Of a stretch of DNA of 64,000 nucleotides, positions 19,270 through 28,759 are shown piece after piece. The first letter of the stretch is position 1, and each line of letters starts with the position of its first letter. The notes beneath the pieces are model-generated. The model did no database searches. It was not told the DNA's origin and saw only the letters and a list, made by a program, of their open reading frames with translations. The stretch lies in NCBI RefSeq assembly GCF_004137355.1, contig NZ_SDVB01000191.1, positions 124,001 to 188,000 of the forward strand, given 5' to 3'. A program made the translations under genes and the position numbers. This DNA is from Ciceribacter ferrooxidans. Its GTDB lineage: Bacteria; Pseudomonadota; Alphaproteobacteria; Rhizobiales; Rhizobiaceae.

Positions 19270-20775
19270 ATGCCGGCATTGAAGGCGAAGATCGATGATG
19301 TCTTCAACGAACCCGGTTGCGACAAGAACCGGGGTAAGGACGAAAAAGCCCGCAAGAAGGGCTGCTCCAAGCCGTTGACGCCGGGGGCGGCGGCCGGCGG
19401 CTGCGCCTTCGACGGCGCCAAGATCGTGCTGCAGCCGGTCACCGACGTTGCCCATCTGATCCATGCGCCGCTCGCCTGCGAGGGCAACAGCTGGGACAAC
19501 CGCGGGGCCGCCTCCTCGGGCTCGAGCCTCTGGCGAACGAGCTTCACCACCGATCTCACCGAGCTCGACATCGTCATGGGGCAAGGGGAACGCAAGCTAT
19601 TCAGGGCGATTCGCGAGATCGCCGAAACCTTTTCGCCGCCGGCGATCTTCGTCTACTCGACCTGCGTGACCGCGCTGATCGGCGACGACATCGAGACCGT
19701 CTGCCGGCGCGCCTCCGAAAAGTTCGGCCTGCCGGTCGTTCCGGTCAACGCGCCCGGCTTCGTCGGTTCGAAGAACCTCGGCAACAAGCTCGCGGGCGAG
19801 GCACTCCTCGACCACGTGATCGGGACGGAGGAGCCCGACGATGCCACGGATATGGACGTCAACATCCTCGGCGAATTCAATCTCTCCGGTGAGTTCTGGC
19901 TGGTGAAACCTCTGCTCGAGAGGCTCGGCATGCGGATCCGCGCCTGCATACCCGGTGATGCGCGCTACCATGATATCGCGACGGCTCACCGGGCGCGTGC
20001 GACGATGATGGTCTGTTCCACCGCGCTCATCAATCTCGCCCGCAAGATGGAGGAGCGCTTCGGCATTCCCTATTTCGAAGGGTCTTTCTACGGAATCTCG
20101 GACACGTCGGAGGCCCTGCGCCAGCTTGCCAGCCTGCTGGTTCGAGGCGGGGCCGATCCGGCGTTGGCGGAGCGGACGGAACACCTGGTCGCGGAGGAGG
20201 AGGCGATCGCCTGGGCCAGGCTCGAGGCTTTCCGTCCGCGTCTTGCCGGCAAGCGGGTGCTGCTCAACACCGGCGGAGTAAAATCCTGGTCGGTCGTCCA
20301 TGCCTTGCAGGAAATCGGCATGGAGATCGTCGGAACGTCGGTGAAGAAGTCGACGCCGGAGGACAAGGAGCGCATCAAGCAGTTGCTGAAGGAGGAGAAC
20401 CACGCCTTCGAGTCCATGGCACCGCGCGATCTTTACACCATGCTTTGCGACCACAAGGCCGACATCATGCTCTCGGGCGGACGCACGCAGTTCATCGCGC
20501 TCAAGGCGAAGATGCCATGGCTCGACATCAACCAGGAGCGCCACCATGCCTATGCCGGCTATGACGGCATGGTCGAGCTGGTCCGCCAGATCGATATCGC
20601 GATCCACAATCCGATCTGGGAGACGGTGCGGTTGGCTTCGCCCTGGGACGAGGTGGGCAACCTGACAGCCTCCCCTGCGGGGGGCGACCGGAAGGAGGAG
20701 GCGATGTCTGCAACGCCTGTCCGCGCCTTCCGGAAATTCGTCAACTCCGTCACCGACGAAATGGGAGAGTGCTGA
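19270..20775 (+). CDS. nifE: Nitrogenase FeMo-cofactor biosynthesis protein NifE
   Basis: A 501-aa NifE homologous to NifD. It shows the N-terminal GCSKPLTPGAAAGGCAFDGAKI, APLACEGNSWDNRG and VYSTCVTALIGDD. With NifN it forms the scaffold on which NifB-co is converted to FeMo-co. I use ATG 19270 with GGAG upstream; the frame is open ~750 bp further upstream, but that is an out-of-frame shadow of nifK. The last ~35 residues form a non-conserved tail. The TGA overlaps the nifN ATG (TGATG). Confidence 0.97.
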   Translation: MPALKAKIDDVFNEPGCDKNRGKDEKARKKGCSKPLTPGAAAGGCAFDGAKIVLQPVTDVAHLIHAPLACEGNSWDNRGAASSGSSLWRTSFTTDLTELDIVMGQGERKLFRAIREIAETFSPPAIFVYSTCVTALIGDDIETVCRRASEKFGLPVVPVNAPGFVGSKNLGNKLAGEALLDHVIGTEEPDDATDMDVNILGEFNLSGEFWLVKPLLERLGMRIRACIPGDARYHDIATAHRARATMMVCSTALINLARKMEERFGIPYFEGSFYGISDTSEALRQLASLLVRGGADPALAERTEHLVAEEEAIAWARLEAFRPRLAGKRVLLNTGGVKSWSVVHALQEIGMEIVGTSVKKSTPEDKERIKQLLKEENHAFESMAPRDLYTMLCDHKADIMLSGGRTQFIALKAKMPWLDINQERHHAYAGYDGMVELVRQIDIAIHNPIWETVRLASPWDEVGNLTASPAGGDRKEEAMSATPVRAFRKFVNSVTDEMGEC

Positions 20776-22157
20776 TGGCGCGCATTGTACAGCAGAAGAG
20801 ACAAGTGGCGATCAATCCGCTGAAATCCTCGCAACCGCTCGGAGCGGCCTTCGCCTATCTCGGAGTCGATCGCGCCATGCCGCTCTTCCACGGCAGCCAG
20901 GGTTGCACCTCCTTTGCGCTGGTGCTGTTTGTCCGGCATTTCAAGGAGACGATCCCTTTGCAGACGACGGCGATGGACGAGGTGGCGACGATCCTCGGCG
21001 GCGCCGACCACCTGGAAGAAGCAATCCTCAATCTCAAGAGCCGCACCAAGCCGAGTCTCATTGGCGTCTGCACGACTGCGCTGGTGGAGACCAGGGGCGA
21101 GGATTTCGCCGGTGACATCGCCGCGATCAGGATGCGCCGGGCAGACGACCTCGGCGACACCGAAGTCGTGCTCTCCAGCACACCGGATTTCGACGGCGCC
21201 ATCGAGGAAGGCTGGAGGAAGGCGGTAACCTCCATGATCGAGGGGGTCACGCGGCCGGGCGAGCAACCCCGCGATCCAAAAAAACTGGCCATCCTGCCGG
21301 GTTGGCACCTCACCGTCGCAGATATCGAGCTCATCCGCGAGACCGTCGAGAGCTTCGGTTTGCAGCCCGTCATCCTGCCGGACATTTCCGGCGCGCTCGA
21401 CGGAACTGTGCCTGACCGCTGGATTCCGACCACCTACGGTGGAACGAAGGTGGAGGATATCCGCGCGCTCGGGGACTGCTTCCAGGCGATCGCCATCGGC
21501 GAACACATGCGTCCGGCGGCCGAGGCGTTGCAGGCAAGAACCGGCGTGCCCTACGTGCTTTTCCAGCAACTGGTCGGCATGAAGGCGATCGACCGTTTCG
21601 TCACCATGCTGGCGATGATTTCGGGAAATCGCGTGCCGGCGAAGGTGCGCCGCCGCCGTGCCCAACTGCAGGACGCGCTGCTCGACGGCCACTTCCACTT
21701 CGGCGGCAAGAGGGTCGCGCTCGCCGCCGAGCCGGATCATCTTTACCAGCTCTCGACCTTCTTCACCGGGCTTGGTGCGGAGATCGTCGCGGCCGTGACG
21801 ACGACGGGCAGCAGCGGGATCCTTGCGAAGGTGCAGGCCGAGACGGTTCAGGTCGGCGATCTCGCCGATCTCGAGGACATGGCTGCGGGTGCGGATCTTC
21901 TCGTCACGCATTCGCATGGCCGCCAGGCTGCCCAGCGGCTCGGCATACCTCTGATGCGTGTCGGCTTCCCGATCTTCGATCGGCTCGGCAGTCAGCACAG
22001 ACGCACCGTTCTCTACGAAGGCGCGCGCGACCTGATCTTCGAGGCAGCCAATATCTTCCAGGCCGGCGGGCATCAGCCGACGCCGGAGGAGCTCAATCCT
22101 TTCCGCAACAGGGAGACTGACAATGACAGCCGTCCGACGTCTTTCACTCGTCACTGA
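20775..22157 (+). CDS. nifN: Nitrogenase FeMo-cofactor biosynthesis protein NifN
   Basis: A 460-aa NifN homologous to NifK. NPLKSSQPLGAAFAYLGVDRAMPLFHGSQGC and GVCTTALVETRGEDF correspond to the nitrogenase beta fold. It forms the NifEN complex. ATG 20775 overlaps the nifE stop by one base and GGGAGAG precedes it; a GTG two codons earlier is less likely. The 3' end overlaps nifX by 35 bp. Confidence 0.97.
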   Translation: MARIVQQKRQVAINPLKSSQPLGAAFAYLGVDRAMPLFHGSQGCTSFALVLFVRHFKETIPLQTTAMDEVATILGGADHLEEAILNLKSRTKPSLIGVCTTALVETRGEDFAGDIAAIRMRRADDLGDTEVVLSSTPDFDGAIEEGWRKAVTSMIEGVTRPGEQPRDPKKLAILPGWHLTVADIELIRETVESFGLQPVILPDISGALDGTVPDRWIPTTYGGTKVEDIRALGDCFQAIAIGEHMRPAAEALQARTGVPYVLFQQLVGMKAIDRFVTMLAMISGNRVPAKVRRRRAQLQDALLDGHFHFGGKRVALAAEPDHLYQLSTFFTGLGAEIVAAVTTTGSSGILAKVQAETVQVGDLADLEDMAAGADLLVTHSHGRQAAQRLGIPLMRVGFPIFDRLGSQHRRTVLYEGARDLIFEAANIFQAGGHQPTPEELNPFRNRETDNDSRPTSFTRH

Positions 22158-22620
22158 CGAGGGACCGGCGCCAGCGCCGGAACGCCCCAAAGGCGCGCTG
22201 CGCATCGCGATCGCCACCCAGGACATGAAGGGGCTCAATGCCCACTTCGGCTCGGCCAAGCTCTTTGCGATCTACGACGTGACCCCGCAAGGGTCGGCCC
22301 TCGTTGAAGCCGTCAGTTTCGGAGAGGTTTCCGACGAGAGCGGCAAGCACAGGACCGAGGGTGACGACAAGATCACGCCAAAAGTCGAGGCGCTCAAGGG
22401 GTGTCACCTGCTGTTCTGCCTGGCGATCGGCGGCCCGTCCGCCGCGAAGGTCGTGTCGGCGAAAATCCATCCGATCAAGGTGCCGCAGCCGTCCTCGATG
22501 GAGGAAGTCCTGTCGCGCACCCAATCCATGCTGAAAACGGCACCTCCGCCCTGGCTCCGCAAGGTGCTGGCCGAGGCCGGCGTTTCGACCGCCAAGCCTT
22601 CCTTCGACGACGAAGACTGA
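22123..22620 (+). CDS. nifX: Nitrogen fixation protein NifX
   Basis: A 165-aa Nif[28 protein letters not shown] and the later [22 protein letters not shown] are the conserved cofactor-binding domain. NifX binds NifB-co/VK-cluster intermediates and escorts them to NifEN. GGAG precedes the ATG, which lies inside the end of nifN and indicates translational coupling. Confidence 0.95.
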   Translation: MTAVRRLSLVTDEGPAPAPERPKGALRIAIATQDMKGLNAHFGSAKLFAIYDVTPQGSALVEAVSFGEVSDESGKHRTEGDDKITPKVEALKGCHLLFCLAIGGPSAAKVVSAKIHPIKVPQPSSMEEVLSRTQSMLKTAPPPWLRKVLAEAGVSTAKPSFDDED

Positions 22621-22631
22621 GGAGAAAGCGC

Positions 22632-23117
22632 ATGCCCACCACCGATACGCTTGAAAAAGCCGCTACCGTTACCGATCCGGCCGTCATGACGACACCGTTC
22701 ATGCAGTGCCTCGTCCGGTTGATGCGCGCGCAGGATACCTATGACGCATGGGAGGGTCGATCCGACGCATCGATCCTCAATGATTTCATCGTCACGAAAG
22801 AGCAGCGCCGGGAAATCCCGATCATCGGGGATCCTGATCCGGATGTGCTGTGGAGGCTGGAAATCTTCTATTCGGCGGTTGGGCTGGCGATCGAGCGGGA
22901 GACCGGCCTCATCGCGGCTCCAATGATGAAAATGAGCCATGAGGGTTTCGGTCGGGTGCTCCTCACCGCCGGGCGTCTGGTCGTCGTGATGAAGACCCTG
23001 CGCGACGTCCACCGCTTCGGCTTCGAGGATCTCGCAAAGCTCGCCGAGGCCGGCAACAAGCTGGTGCGGGAGGCGGTGGAGATGATCGCCAGGTTCCCCG
23101 ACGTGGCGAAGTACTGA
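22632..23117 (+). CDS. NifX-associated nitrogen fixation protein (DUF269)
   Basis: A 161-aa NifX-associated (DUF269) family protein, recognisable by [36 protein letters not shown] and [15 protein letters not shown]. Its exact function is unknown, but it is almost always next to nifX. GGAG lies just before ATG 22632 and the gap to nifX is 11 bp. Confidence 0.92.
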   Translation: MPTTDTLEKAATVTDPAVMTTPFMQCLVRLMRAQDTYDAWEGRSDASILNDFIVTKEQRREIPIIGDPDPDVLWRLEIFYSAVGLAIERETGLIAAPMMKMSHEGFGRVLLTAGRLVVVMKTLRDVHRFGFEDLAKLAEAGNKLVREAVEMIARFPDVAKY

Positions 23118-23131
23118 CGGGAGACCAGGCC

Positions 23132-23332
23132 ATGTCGGAACTCGAAGACCTGCAGAAGAAGGTTCGCAAGCTCAATTCCAGAGCCGGTGCCGCGAAGATG
23201 GAATTGCACGATCTCGCCGAGGACCTTCCGATCAACTGGACGCAAATCAGGGCCGTCGCCGAGCGCACTTACGCCGTGTTCGCCGAACTCGATGCGGCGA
23301 AGCTCGAGCTCGCAGCACTGGAGAAGGCGTGA
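23132..23332 (+). CDS. Small nif-associated CCE_0567-type protein (DUF683)
   Basis: A 66-aa protein of the DUF683/CCE_0567 family. MSELEDLQKKVRKLNSRAGAAKMELHDLAEDLP is a helical N-terminal half, followed by the helix AVAERTYAVFAELDAAKLEL. It probably forms a helical dimer, and metal binding has been proposed for the family. It sits between the DUF269 gene and fdxB, whose ATG overlaps its stop. Confidence 0.88.
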   Translation: MSELEDLQKKVRKLNSRAGAAKMELHDLAEDLPINWTQIRAVAERTYAVFAELDAAKLELAALEKA

Positions 23333-23655
23333 TGGGCAGCCCTTTCTCCACCCGTGACGGCTCCGTCTGGATGCCGGAATACCTGACCAAGATCGACGGC
23401 AAGACCTGTATCGGCTGCGGCCGCTGCTACAAGGTCTGTTCGCGAGATGTGATGCATCTCTATGGCGTCGACGAGGATGGCGAAGTGCTCGGCCTCTACG
23501 ACGAGGAGGAAGGCGGCGATTTCGACGGCGAGCTCAACCGCATGATCATGGTCGTCGACAGGGCCGGTGCCTGCATCGGCTGCGGAGCCTGCGCCCGTGT
23601 TTGCCCGAAAAACTGTCAGACGCATGTCGCCGCGAGCGACCTTGCCGCCGCCTGA
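23332..23655 (+). CDS. fdxB: Nif-specific ferredoxin III FdxB
   Basis: A 107-aa 2[4Fe-4S] ferredoxin of the nif ferredoxin III family. The first motif is CIGCGRCYKVCSRD, the second CIGCGACARVCPKN, with a long acidic insert (GEVLGLYDEEEGGDFDGE) between them. It is a likely electron carrier or cofactor-assembly ferredoxin. The ATG overlaps the preceding stop (TGATG). Confidence 0.93.
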   Translation: MGSPFSTRDGSVWMPEYLTKIDGKTCIGCGRCYKVCSRDVMHLYGVDEDGEVLGLYDEEEGGDFDGELNRMIMVVDRAGACIGCGACARVCPKNCQTHVAASDLAAA

Positions 23656-23672
23656 CGAGGAAGGAGAATCGC

Positions 23673-24314
23673 GTGTTCGCAGATCACTATGCCAGCCTGA
23701 TCGCCGGTCAGTGGCCCGCGATCGACGAGGGAACCGCGTTCGACCGCCATGCCCTCGCCTGCGTCTTGTCCGTCGCCCGGGAGGAGGGGCTGAGCGGTCG
23801 CGCCACGATAGAGGAGGCGACGGGGCTTGGTCCGCGTGAGCTCCTCGGCCTCATACACCGGCACTTTCCCTGTGTTTCGCCCGGGAGGCTCGGGCTCGGC
23901 GCCGACACCGGCGAAGCCGAACGGGGCATGGAAGAGGACCTGCTCCTCGACCTGCTCATGGAGCATGCCGATCCCGGCCTTTCCGACAGCCGCTGGTTCG
24001 CCCGCATCGTCGCGCGGCGGGCAATGCGCAACGATCATCTCTGGCAGGATCTCGGGCTCTTCGAACGCGCGGAACTGACGCGTCTGCTCTATCGCCATTT
24101 CCCCGAGCTGGCACGCGGCAACACCGACAACATGAAATGGAAGAAGTACTTCTACCGAAAGCTTTGCGAGGCGGAAGGTTACTCGCTCTGCACGGCACCG
24201 AGCTGCCGCGAATGTTTGGATTTCGAAGACTGTTTCGGGGACGAGAGCGGCCAAAGCCATCTGGCTCGGCGGAAGAATGGTCACGAGGTGACTGCTCTCC
24301 TGTCCGATGGGTGA
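23673..24314 (+). CDS. nifQ: Molybdenum insertion protein NifQ
   Basis: A 213-aa NifQ. The C-terminal cysteine motif is Cys173, Cys178, Cys181 and Cys187 (CTAPSCRECLDFEDC, CX4CX2CX5C), preceded by MKWKKYFYRKLCEAEGY. NifQ carries a Mo-Fe-S precursor to NifEN. I infer a GTG start at 23673 because AAGGAG lies 6 nt upstream; the longer frame starting at 23601 overlaps fdxB and lacks a good site. It is the last gene of the nifH operon. Confidence 0.92.
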   Translation: MFADHYASLIAGQWPAIDEGTAFDRHALACVLSVAREEGLSGRATIEEATGLGPRELLGLIHRHFPCVSPGRLGLGADTGEAERGMEEDLLLDLLMEHADPGLSDSRWFARIVARRAMRNDHLWQDLGLFERAELTRLLYRHFPELARGNTDNMKWKKYFYRKLCEAEGYSLCTAPSCRECLDFEDCFGDESGQSHLARRKNGHEVTALLSDG

Positions 24315-24324
24315 CACGGGCACC

Positions 24325-24340
24325 TGTCGGCTTTCCGACA
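24325..24340 (+). promoter_or_regulatory. NifA upstream activator site for modE
   Basis: TGTCGGCTTTCCGACA is a perfect TGT-N10-ACA. It lies ~63-78 bp upstream of the -24 element at 24402. Its right half also forms a 10-bp inverted repeat, CTTTCCGACA (24331-24340) / TGTCGGAAAG (24342-24351). Confidence 0.85.
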
Positions 24341-24401
24341 TTGTCGGAAAGCCCCCGGGTGTGATGTTACCAAGTGCTTGAAAATACGTGGGTGAATGGC
24401 T

Positions 24402-24417
24402 CGGCACGGAGCTTGCG
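24402..24417 (+). promoter_or_regulatory. Sigma-54 promoter of modE-type gene
   Basis: CGGCACGGAGCTTGCG has GG (24403-24404) and GC (24415-24416) at the right spacing and a perfect TTGC. Only the first base of TGGCAC is changed. Transcription should start near 24428, ~60 nt before the ATG at 24487. Confidence 0.8.
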
Positions 24418-24486
24418 TCGCGAGCTTCGTCGGTCTTGCCGACCGATATGAAGCCGAGCTGCATAACGACAACAGAGGAAGCTTTC

Positions 24487-25293
24487 ATGCGTCAGGCTCT
24501 GACACCCTTGCTTGATTTCCGGGGCGCCGACGGCCACCGGGCCGGAGAGGATCGCTTCAACCTGTTGGCGGCTATTGACGATACGGGCTCGATCGCGGCC
24601 GCCGCGAAGGTGGTCGGCCTCAGCTATCGCGCCGCCTGGGATGCGGTCAATTCGTTGAACAACCTCTTTCCCCGCCCCATCGTGGTCGCTGCTGCTGGCG
24701 GTAGGCATGGCGGCGGCGCCTGCGTGACAACGGAGGGCCTGCGCGCGTTGACGGTTCATCGCCTGCTCACAGCCTCGATCGGCGAGATCATCGCCAATCT
24801 CGAAACGACGATCTCCGGTGATCCTGCCGTTTCCTTCCCTGCTCAGTCCCTGCTTTGGAGCCCGATCATGAAAACCAGCGCTCGCAATACCTATCACGGC
24901 ATCGTCACCTCGGTCGAACACGGGGCGGTCAACGCGGAGGTTGCACTGAAGGTGGCCGGAGACGTCGTGCTGACGGTCATCGTGACCGAGCGCAGCATCG
25001 ACAACCTGGGCATCGCTCCTGGGGTGGAGGCGTACGCCCTGATCAAGGCGAGTACGCCGATCCTCGTCAGCGAGGACGAGCCGGTTCGGACATCTGCGCG
25101 CAACCGTCTCTCCGGTACGGTGATCTCGGTCGAGAAGGGCGCAGTCAATTCGGAAGTCGTGCTCGACATAGGAAACGGCAAGACGCTCTGTGCGATCGTC
25201 ACAGACGACAGTGCCGTGGATCTGGAGATACGGCCCGGCAAGCGACTTGGTGCCCTGATCAAGGCATCGCAGATCATTCTGGCGATGGGGTGA
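24487..25293 (+). CDS. modE: ModE-type molybdate-dependent regulator (Mop/TOBE)
   Basis: A 268-aa protein with an N-terminal LysR-like winged HTH of ModE type (DDTGSIAAAAKVVGLSYRAAWDAVNSLNNLF) and two C-terminal Mop/TOBE molybdate-binding domains (about residues 124-190 and 197-267, each with ARN-Y/L-xGxVxSVExGAVNxEV). It resembles ModE and Rhodobacter MopA/MopB. It should bind molybdate and DNA to tune Mo uptake or nif genes. It lies behind its own sigma-54 promoter and NifA site, so it looks nif-induced. GAGG precedes ATG 24487. Confidence 0.9.
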   Translation: MRQALTPLLDFRGADGHRAGEDRFNLLAAIDDTGSIAAAAKVVGLSYRAAWDAVNSLNNLFPRPIVVAAAGGRHGGGACVTTEGLRALTVHRLLTASIGEIIANLETTISGDPAVSFPAQSLLWSPIMKTSARNTYHGIVTSVEHGAVNAEVALKVAGDVVLTVIVTERSIDNLGIAPGVEAYALIKASTPILVSEDEPVRTSARNRLSGTVISVEKGAVNSEVVLDIGNGKTLCAIVTDDSAVDLEIRPGKRLGALIKASQIILAMG

Positions 25294-25347
25294 CGGCCGG
25301 AGAGCACCGTGGCGTTAAGGCGACGGGGGGATGTCCGTGGATGTGAT

Positions 25348-25378
25348 ATCACGCGTGCAGCAGTGCCGCACGCGTGAT
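25348..25378. terminator. Inverted repeat between convergent modE and RND genes
   Basis: ATCACGCGTGC (25348-25358) and GCACGCGTGAT (25368-25378) form a perfect 11-bp stem with a 9-nt loop in the gap between two converging genes. The position fits a bidirectional terminator, although neither side has a good T-run. Confidence 0.6.
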
Positions 25379-25402
25379 GTTCGGTCAACGTCCTCTTCCG
25401 TC

Positions 25403-28400
25403 TTACATGGCTTCTGCCGGTTCGGGGCGCGAAGGTGTGCCGTCGTTGGCGGCGCTCACTGATCCATGCGGGCGTTGCTGAAGGAAATCGGGATGAATCT
25501 CGTGGTGAACGAGGGCCCGATTGCCGGTCAGCCTGCGGACGAGAACGTAGAAGACCGGTGTCATGAAGATGCCGAAGAAGGTCACGCCGATCATGCCGGA
25601 GAAGACGGCGACGCCCATCGCCGCGCGCATTTCGGCACCGGCGCCCGTCGATACCACCAACGGAACCACGCCCATGATGAAGGCCATCGACGTCATCAGG
25701 ATCGGTCGAAGCCTGAGCCGGCTCGCTTCGATCGCCGCCTGCACCGGCGTTCGCCCATGCAACTCCAGTTCCCGGGCGAATTCCACGATCAGGATCGCGT
25801 TCTTCGCCGACAATCCGACCAGCACGACAAGACCGATCTGCGTGAAGATGTTGTTGTCTCCACCGGTGAGCCACACGCCGGTCAGGGCTGCGAGGATGCC
25901 CATCGGCACGATCATGATGATCGCGATCGGCAGGGTCAGGCTCTCATACTGGGCTGCGAGCACCAGGAAGACGAGGAGCAGTGCGAGCGGAAACACGACG
26001 ACGCTCGAATTGCCGGCGAGGATTTCCTGGTACGTCAGGTCCGTCCATTCGAAATCGATGCCCTGGGGGACGGTTTCCCTGACGATCTTTTCGATCGCCG
26101 CCTGCGCCTGACCCGAGGAAAAGCCCGGTGCCGGACCGCCGTTGATGTCGGCGGCAAGGAAGCCGTTGTAGCGGGTCGTGCGCTCAGGTCCCGTCGTTTC
26201 CTCGACCTTGAGCAAGGCCGACAGAGGGATCATCTCGCCTGAACGCGATCGAACCTGCAGCGCTCCGATATCCGCGGCCTCGGCACGGAAGTTTGCGTCC
26301 GCCTGGACGCGCACGCTGTAGGTTCGCCCGAAGGCGTTGAAGTCATTCACATAGAGAGAGCCGAGATAGATCTGCAGCGTCTCGAAAATGTCGGTGACAG
26401 CCACGCCGAGCTGCTCGGCCTTGGCGCGATCGACGTCTGCGTAGAGCTGCGGAACGTTGATCTGGAAGCTGGAGAAGATCCCCGCCAGTTCCGGCGTCTG
26501 GTAGGCCTTGGCGAGGACCGCCTTTGCCGCCTCGTCAAGGGCCTGGTAGCCGTAGCCTGCCCGATCCTCGATCTGCAGCTTGAACCCGCCCGTCTGGCCG
26601 AGGCCGTTGACCGGCGGGGGCGGGAACATGGCGATGAAGGCGTCCTGGATTCCGGCATATTTCTGGTTCAGCGCCATGGCGATGGCGCCTCCCGATAAAT
26701 CGGGGGTCTTGCGATTTTCGAAGTCGTCGAGAACCGCGAAGACGATGCCGGCATTGGAACCGATGGTAAAGCCATTGATCGAAAGGCCCGGGAAGGCGAT
26801 TGCGTGTTCGACCCCCGGCTGTTCGAGCGCGATGTCGCTCATCTTTCGGATCACCTGTTCCGTGCGATCCAGGGTGGCGCCGTCGGGAAGCTGGGCGAAG
26901 CCGATCAGGTATTGCTTGTCCTGCGCCGGCACGAAGCCGCCCGGCACGGTGGCAAACATGCTGTAGGTCGCACCGACGAGGGCCAGATAGACGACCATGA
27001 CGAGGCTCTTGCGCGACAAGAGCCCGCCGACAGAGCGGCCGTAGCCGTTGGAGGCGGCCCCGAAGGCACGATTGAAGCCGCGGAAGAACCAGCCGAAGAG
27101 CCCGTCCATGATCCGGGTCAGCCGATCCTTCGGCGCGTGATGATCCTTCAGGAGAAGGGCCGAAAGCGCAGGAGACAAGGTCAGCGAATTGATGGCGGAG
27201 ATGACCGTCGAAATGGCGATCGTCAGTGCGAACTGCCGGTAGAACTGTCCCGACAGGCCGGTGATGAAGGCCAGCGGCACGAAGACCGCCACCAGCACCA
27301 GCGCGATGGCGATAATGGGGCCCGACACCTCGCGCATGGCCCGGTAGGTCGCCTCGCGCGGTGATAGCCCGTTCTCGATGTTTCGCTCGACATTCTCGAC
27401 GACCACGATTGCGTCATCGACGACGATGCCGATCGCCAGCACCAGGCCGAACAGTGTCAGGGCGTTGATCGAAAAGCCGAAGGCATACATCACCGCGAAG
27501 GTACCGATGATCGATACCGGGACGGCGATCAGCGGAATGATCGACGCCCGCCATGTCTGAAGAAAGAGGATGACCACGAGGACGACCAGCCCGACGGCCT
27601 CGAGCAGGGTTTCGACGACCTTCTCTATCGAGGCACGCACGAACTTCGTCGTGTCGTAGACGATCTCGTATCGCACACCTTCCGGCATGGCCAGTTGCAG
27701 CTGTTCCATGGTTGCACGGACATTGTCGGCAATCTCGATCGCGTTCGAGCCCGGCGCCTGGAGCACTGCGACAGCGACGGCGGGCTTGCCGTCGAGAAGC
27801 GAACGCAAGGTGTAGTCGGCGGCGCCGAGTTCGATGCGGGCGACGTCGCGCAGGCGTGTAATCTCGCCGTTCTCGCCGCTTTTGACGATAATGTTGCCGA
27901 ATTCCTCCGGCGTCTGCAGGCGGCCCCGCGCATTGACATTGAGCTGCAGGCCGGTGCCGGGCACGCTCGGCGATGCGCCAATGATGCCGGCCGCCGCCTG
28001 GACGTTCTGGCCGCGGATTGCGTTGGTGATGTCACTTGCCGCCAGCGAGTGCTCCGCCGCCTTCTGCGGGTCGACCCATATCCGCATGGAATAGTCGCCG
28101 GCTCCGAAGACCTGGACCTGGCCGGCGCCCTCGATCCGCGCCAGGCGATCCTTCACGTTCAATGTCGCATAGTTGCGCAGATAGGTGATGTCGTAGTTGG
28201 CGTCGTCAGACACGAGGTTGACGACCATGATGAAGTCAGGCGAGCTTTTGGCCGTCGTCAGGCCGAGTGCGCGTACCTCCGCCGGCAGGCGTGGTTCGGC
28301 CTGGGCGACGCGGTTCTGGACGAGTTGCTGGGCCTTGTCCGGGTCCGTTCCGAGTTTGAAAGTGACGGTGACGGTCAGCACACCGTCGGACGTAGCCTGG

Positions 28401-28645
28401 CTCGACATGTAGAGCATGTCTTCGACACCGTTGATCTGTTCCTCGAGCGGCGTGGCCACGGTTTCGGCGATAACGGTCGGGTTCGCGCCGGGATAGCTGG
28501 CGCGCACGATGATGGAGGGGGGCACGACATCCGGGTATTCGGAAATCGGGAGAGAGCGCACGCCGATCAGGCCGGCGACGAGGATCAGGATAGACAGGAC
28601 GGCTGCAAAGACCGGCCGATCGACGAAGAAGCGGGATATGTTCAT
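25403..28645 (-). CDS. RND efflux transporter permease (AcrB/MexF type)
   Basis: A 1080-aa inner-membrane RND pump of the HAE1 class. It has the N-terminal membrane helix NISRFFVDRPVFAAVLSILILVAGLIG, two large periplasmic loops and two 6-TM repeats. Helix 4 GIVVDDAIVVVENVERN contains the Asp pair needed for proton relay. Length and motifs are intact. It should export hydrophobic drugs or signals with the adaptor gene 114 bp upstream. No TolC-type outer-membrane gene is in the window. ATG 28645 has GGAG 8 nt upstream. Confidence 0.94.
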   Translation of the reverse strand: MNISRFFVDRPVFAAVLSILILVAGLIGVRSLPISEYPDVVPPSIIVRASYPGANPTVIAETVATPLEEQINGVEDMLYMSSQATSDGVLTVTVTFKLGTDPDKAQQLVQNRVAQAEPRLPAEVRALGLTTAKSSPDFIMVVNLVSDDANYDITYLRNYATLNVKDRLARIEGAGQVQVFGAGDYSMRIWVDPQKAAEHSLAASDITNAIRGQNVQAAAGIIGASPSVPGTGLQLNVNARGRLQTPEEFGNIIVKSGENGEITRLRDVARIELGAADYTLRSLLDGKPAVAVAVLQAPGSNAIEIADNVRATMEQLQLAMPEGVRYEIVYDTTKFVRASIEKVVETLLEAVGLVVLVVILFLQTWRASIIPLIAVPVSIIGTFAVMYAFGFSINALTLFGLVLAIGIVVDDAIVVVENVERNIENGLSPREATYRAMREVSGPIIAIALVLVAVFVPLAFITGLSGQFYRQFALTIAISTVISAINSLTLSPALSALLLKDHHAPKDRLTRIMDGLFGWFFRGFNRAFGAASNGYGRSVGGLLSRKSLVMVVYLALVGATYSMFATVPGGFVPAQDKQYLIGFAQLPDGATLDRTEQVIRKMSDIALEQPGVEHAIAFPGLSINGFTIGSNAGIVFAVLDDFENRKTPDLSGGAIAMALNQKYAGIQDAFIAMFPPPPVNGLGQTGGFKLQIEDRAGYGYQALDEAAKAVLAKAYQTPELAGIFSSFQINVPQLYADVDRAKAEQLGVAVTDIFETLQIYLGSLYVNDFNAFGRTYSVRVQADANFRAEAADIGALQVRSRSGEMIPLSALLKVEETTGPERTTRYNGFLAADINGGPAPGFSSGQAQAAIEKIVRETVPQGIDFEWTDLTYQEILAGNSSVVVFPLALLLVFLVLAAQYESLTLPIAIIMIVPMGILAALTGVWLTGGDNNIFTQIGLVVLVGLSAKNAILIVEFARELELHGRTPVQAAIEASRLRLRPILMTSMAFIMGVVPLVVSTGAGAEMRAAMGVAVFSGMIGVTFFGIFMTPVFYVLVRRLTGNRALVHHEIHPDFLQQRPHGSVSAANDGTPSRPEPAEAM

Positions 28646-28759
28646 GGCGGGATCTCCGGCATTGCGCCGCAAACAGAGCGGCGGGGCGTCTCCGGTCGTG
28701 CACGCCGGAGACGGGATCGAACCGATAGTTGGGGAACGGCGGGGTCGCCGCTCTCGTCG

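Noticed and set aside
20559-22259. 566-codon open frame on the minus strand
   Set aside because: It lies antisense to nifE/nifN with His/Arg-rich composition; the plus-strand genes are certain.
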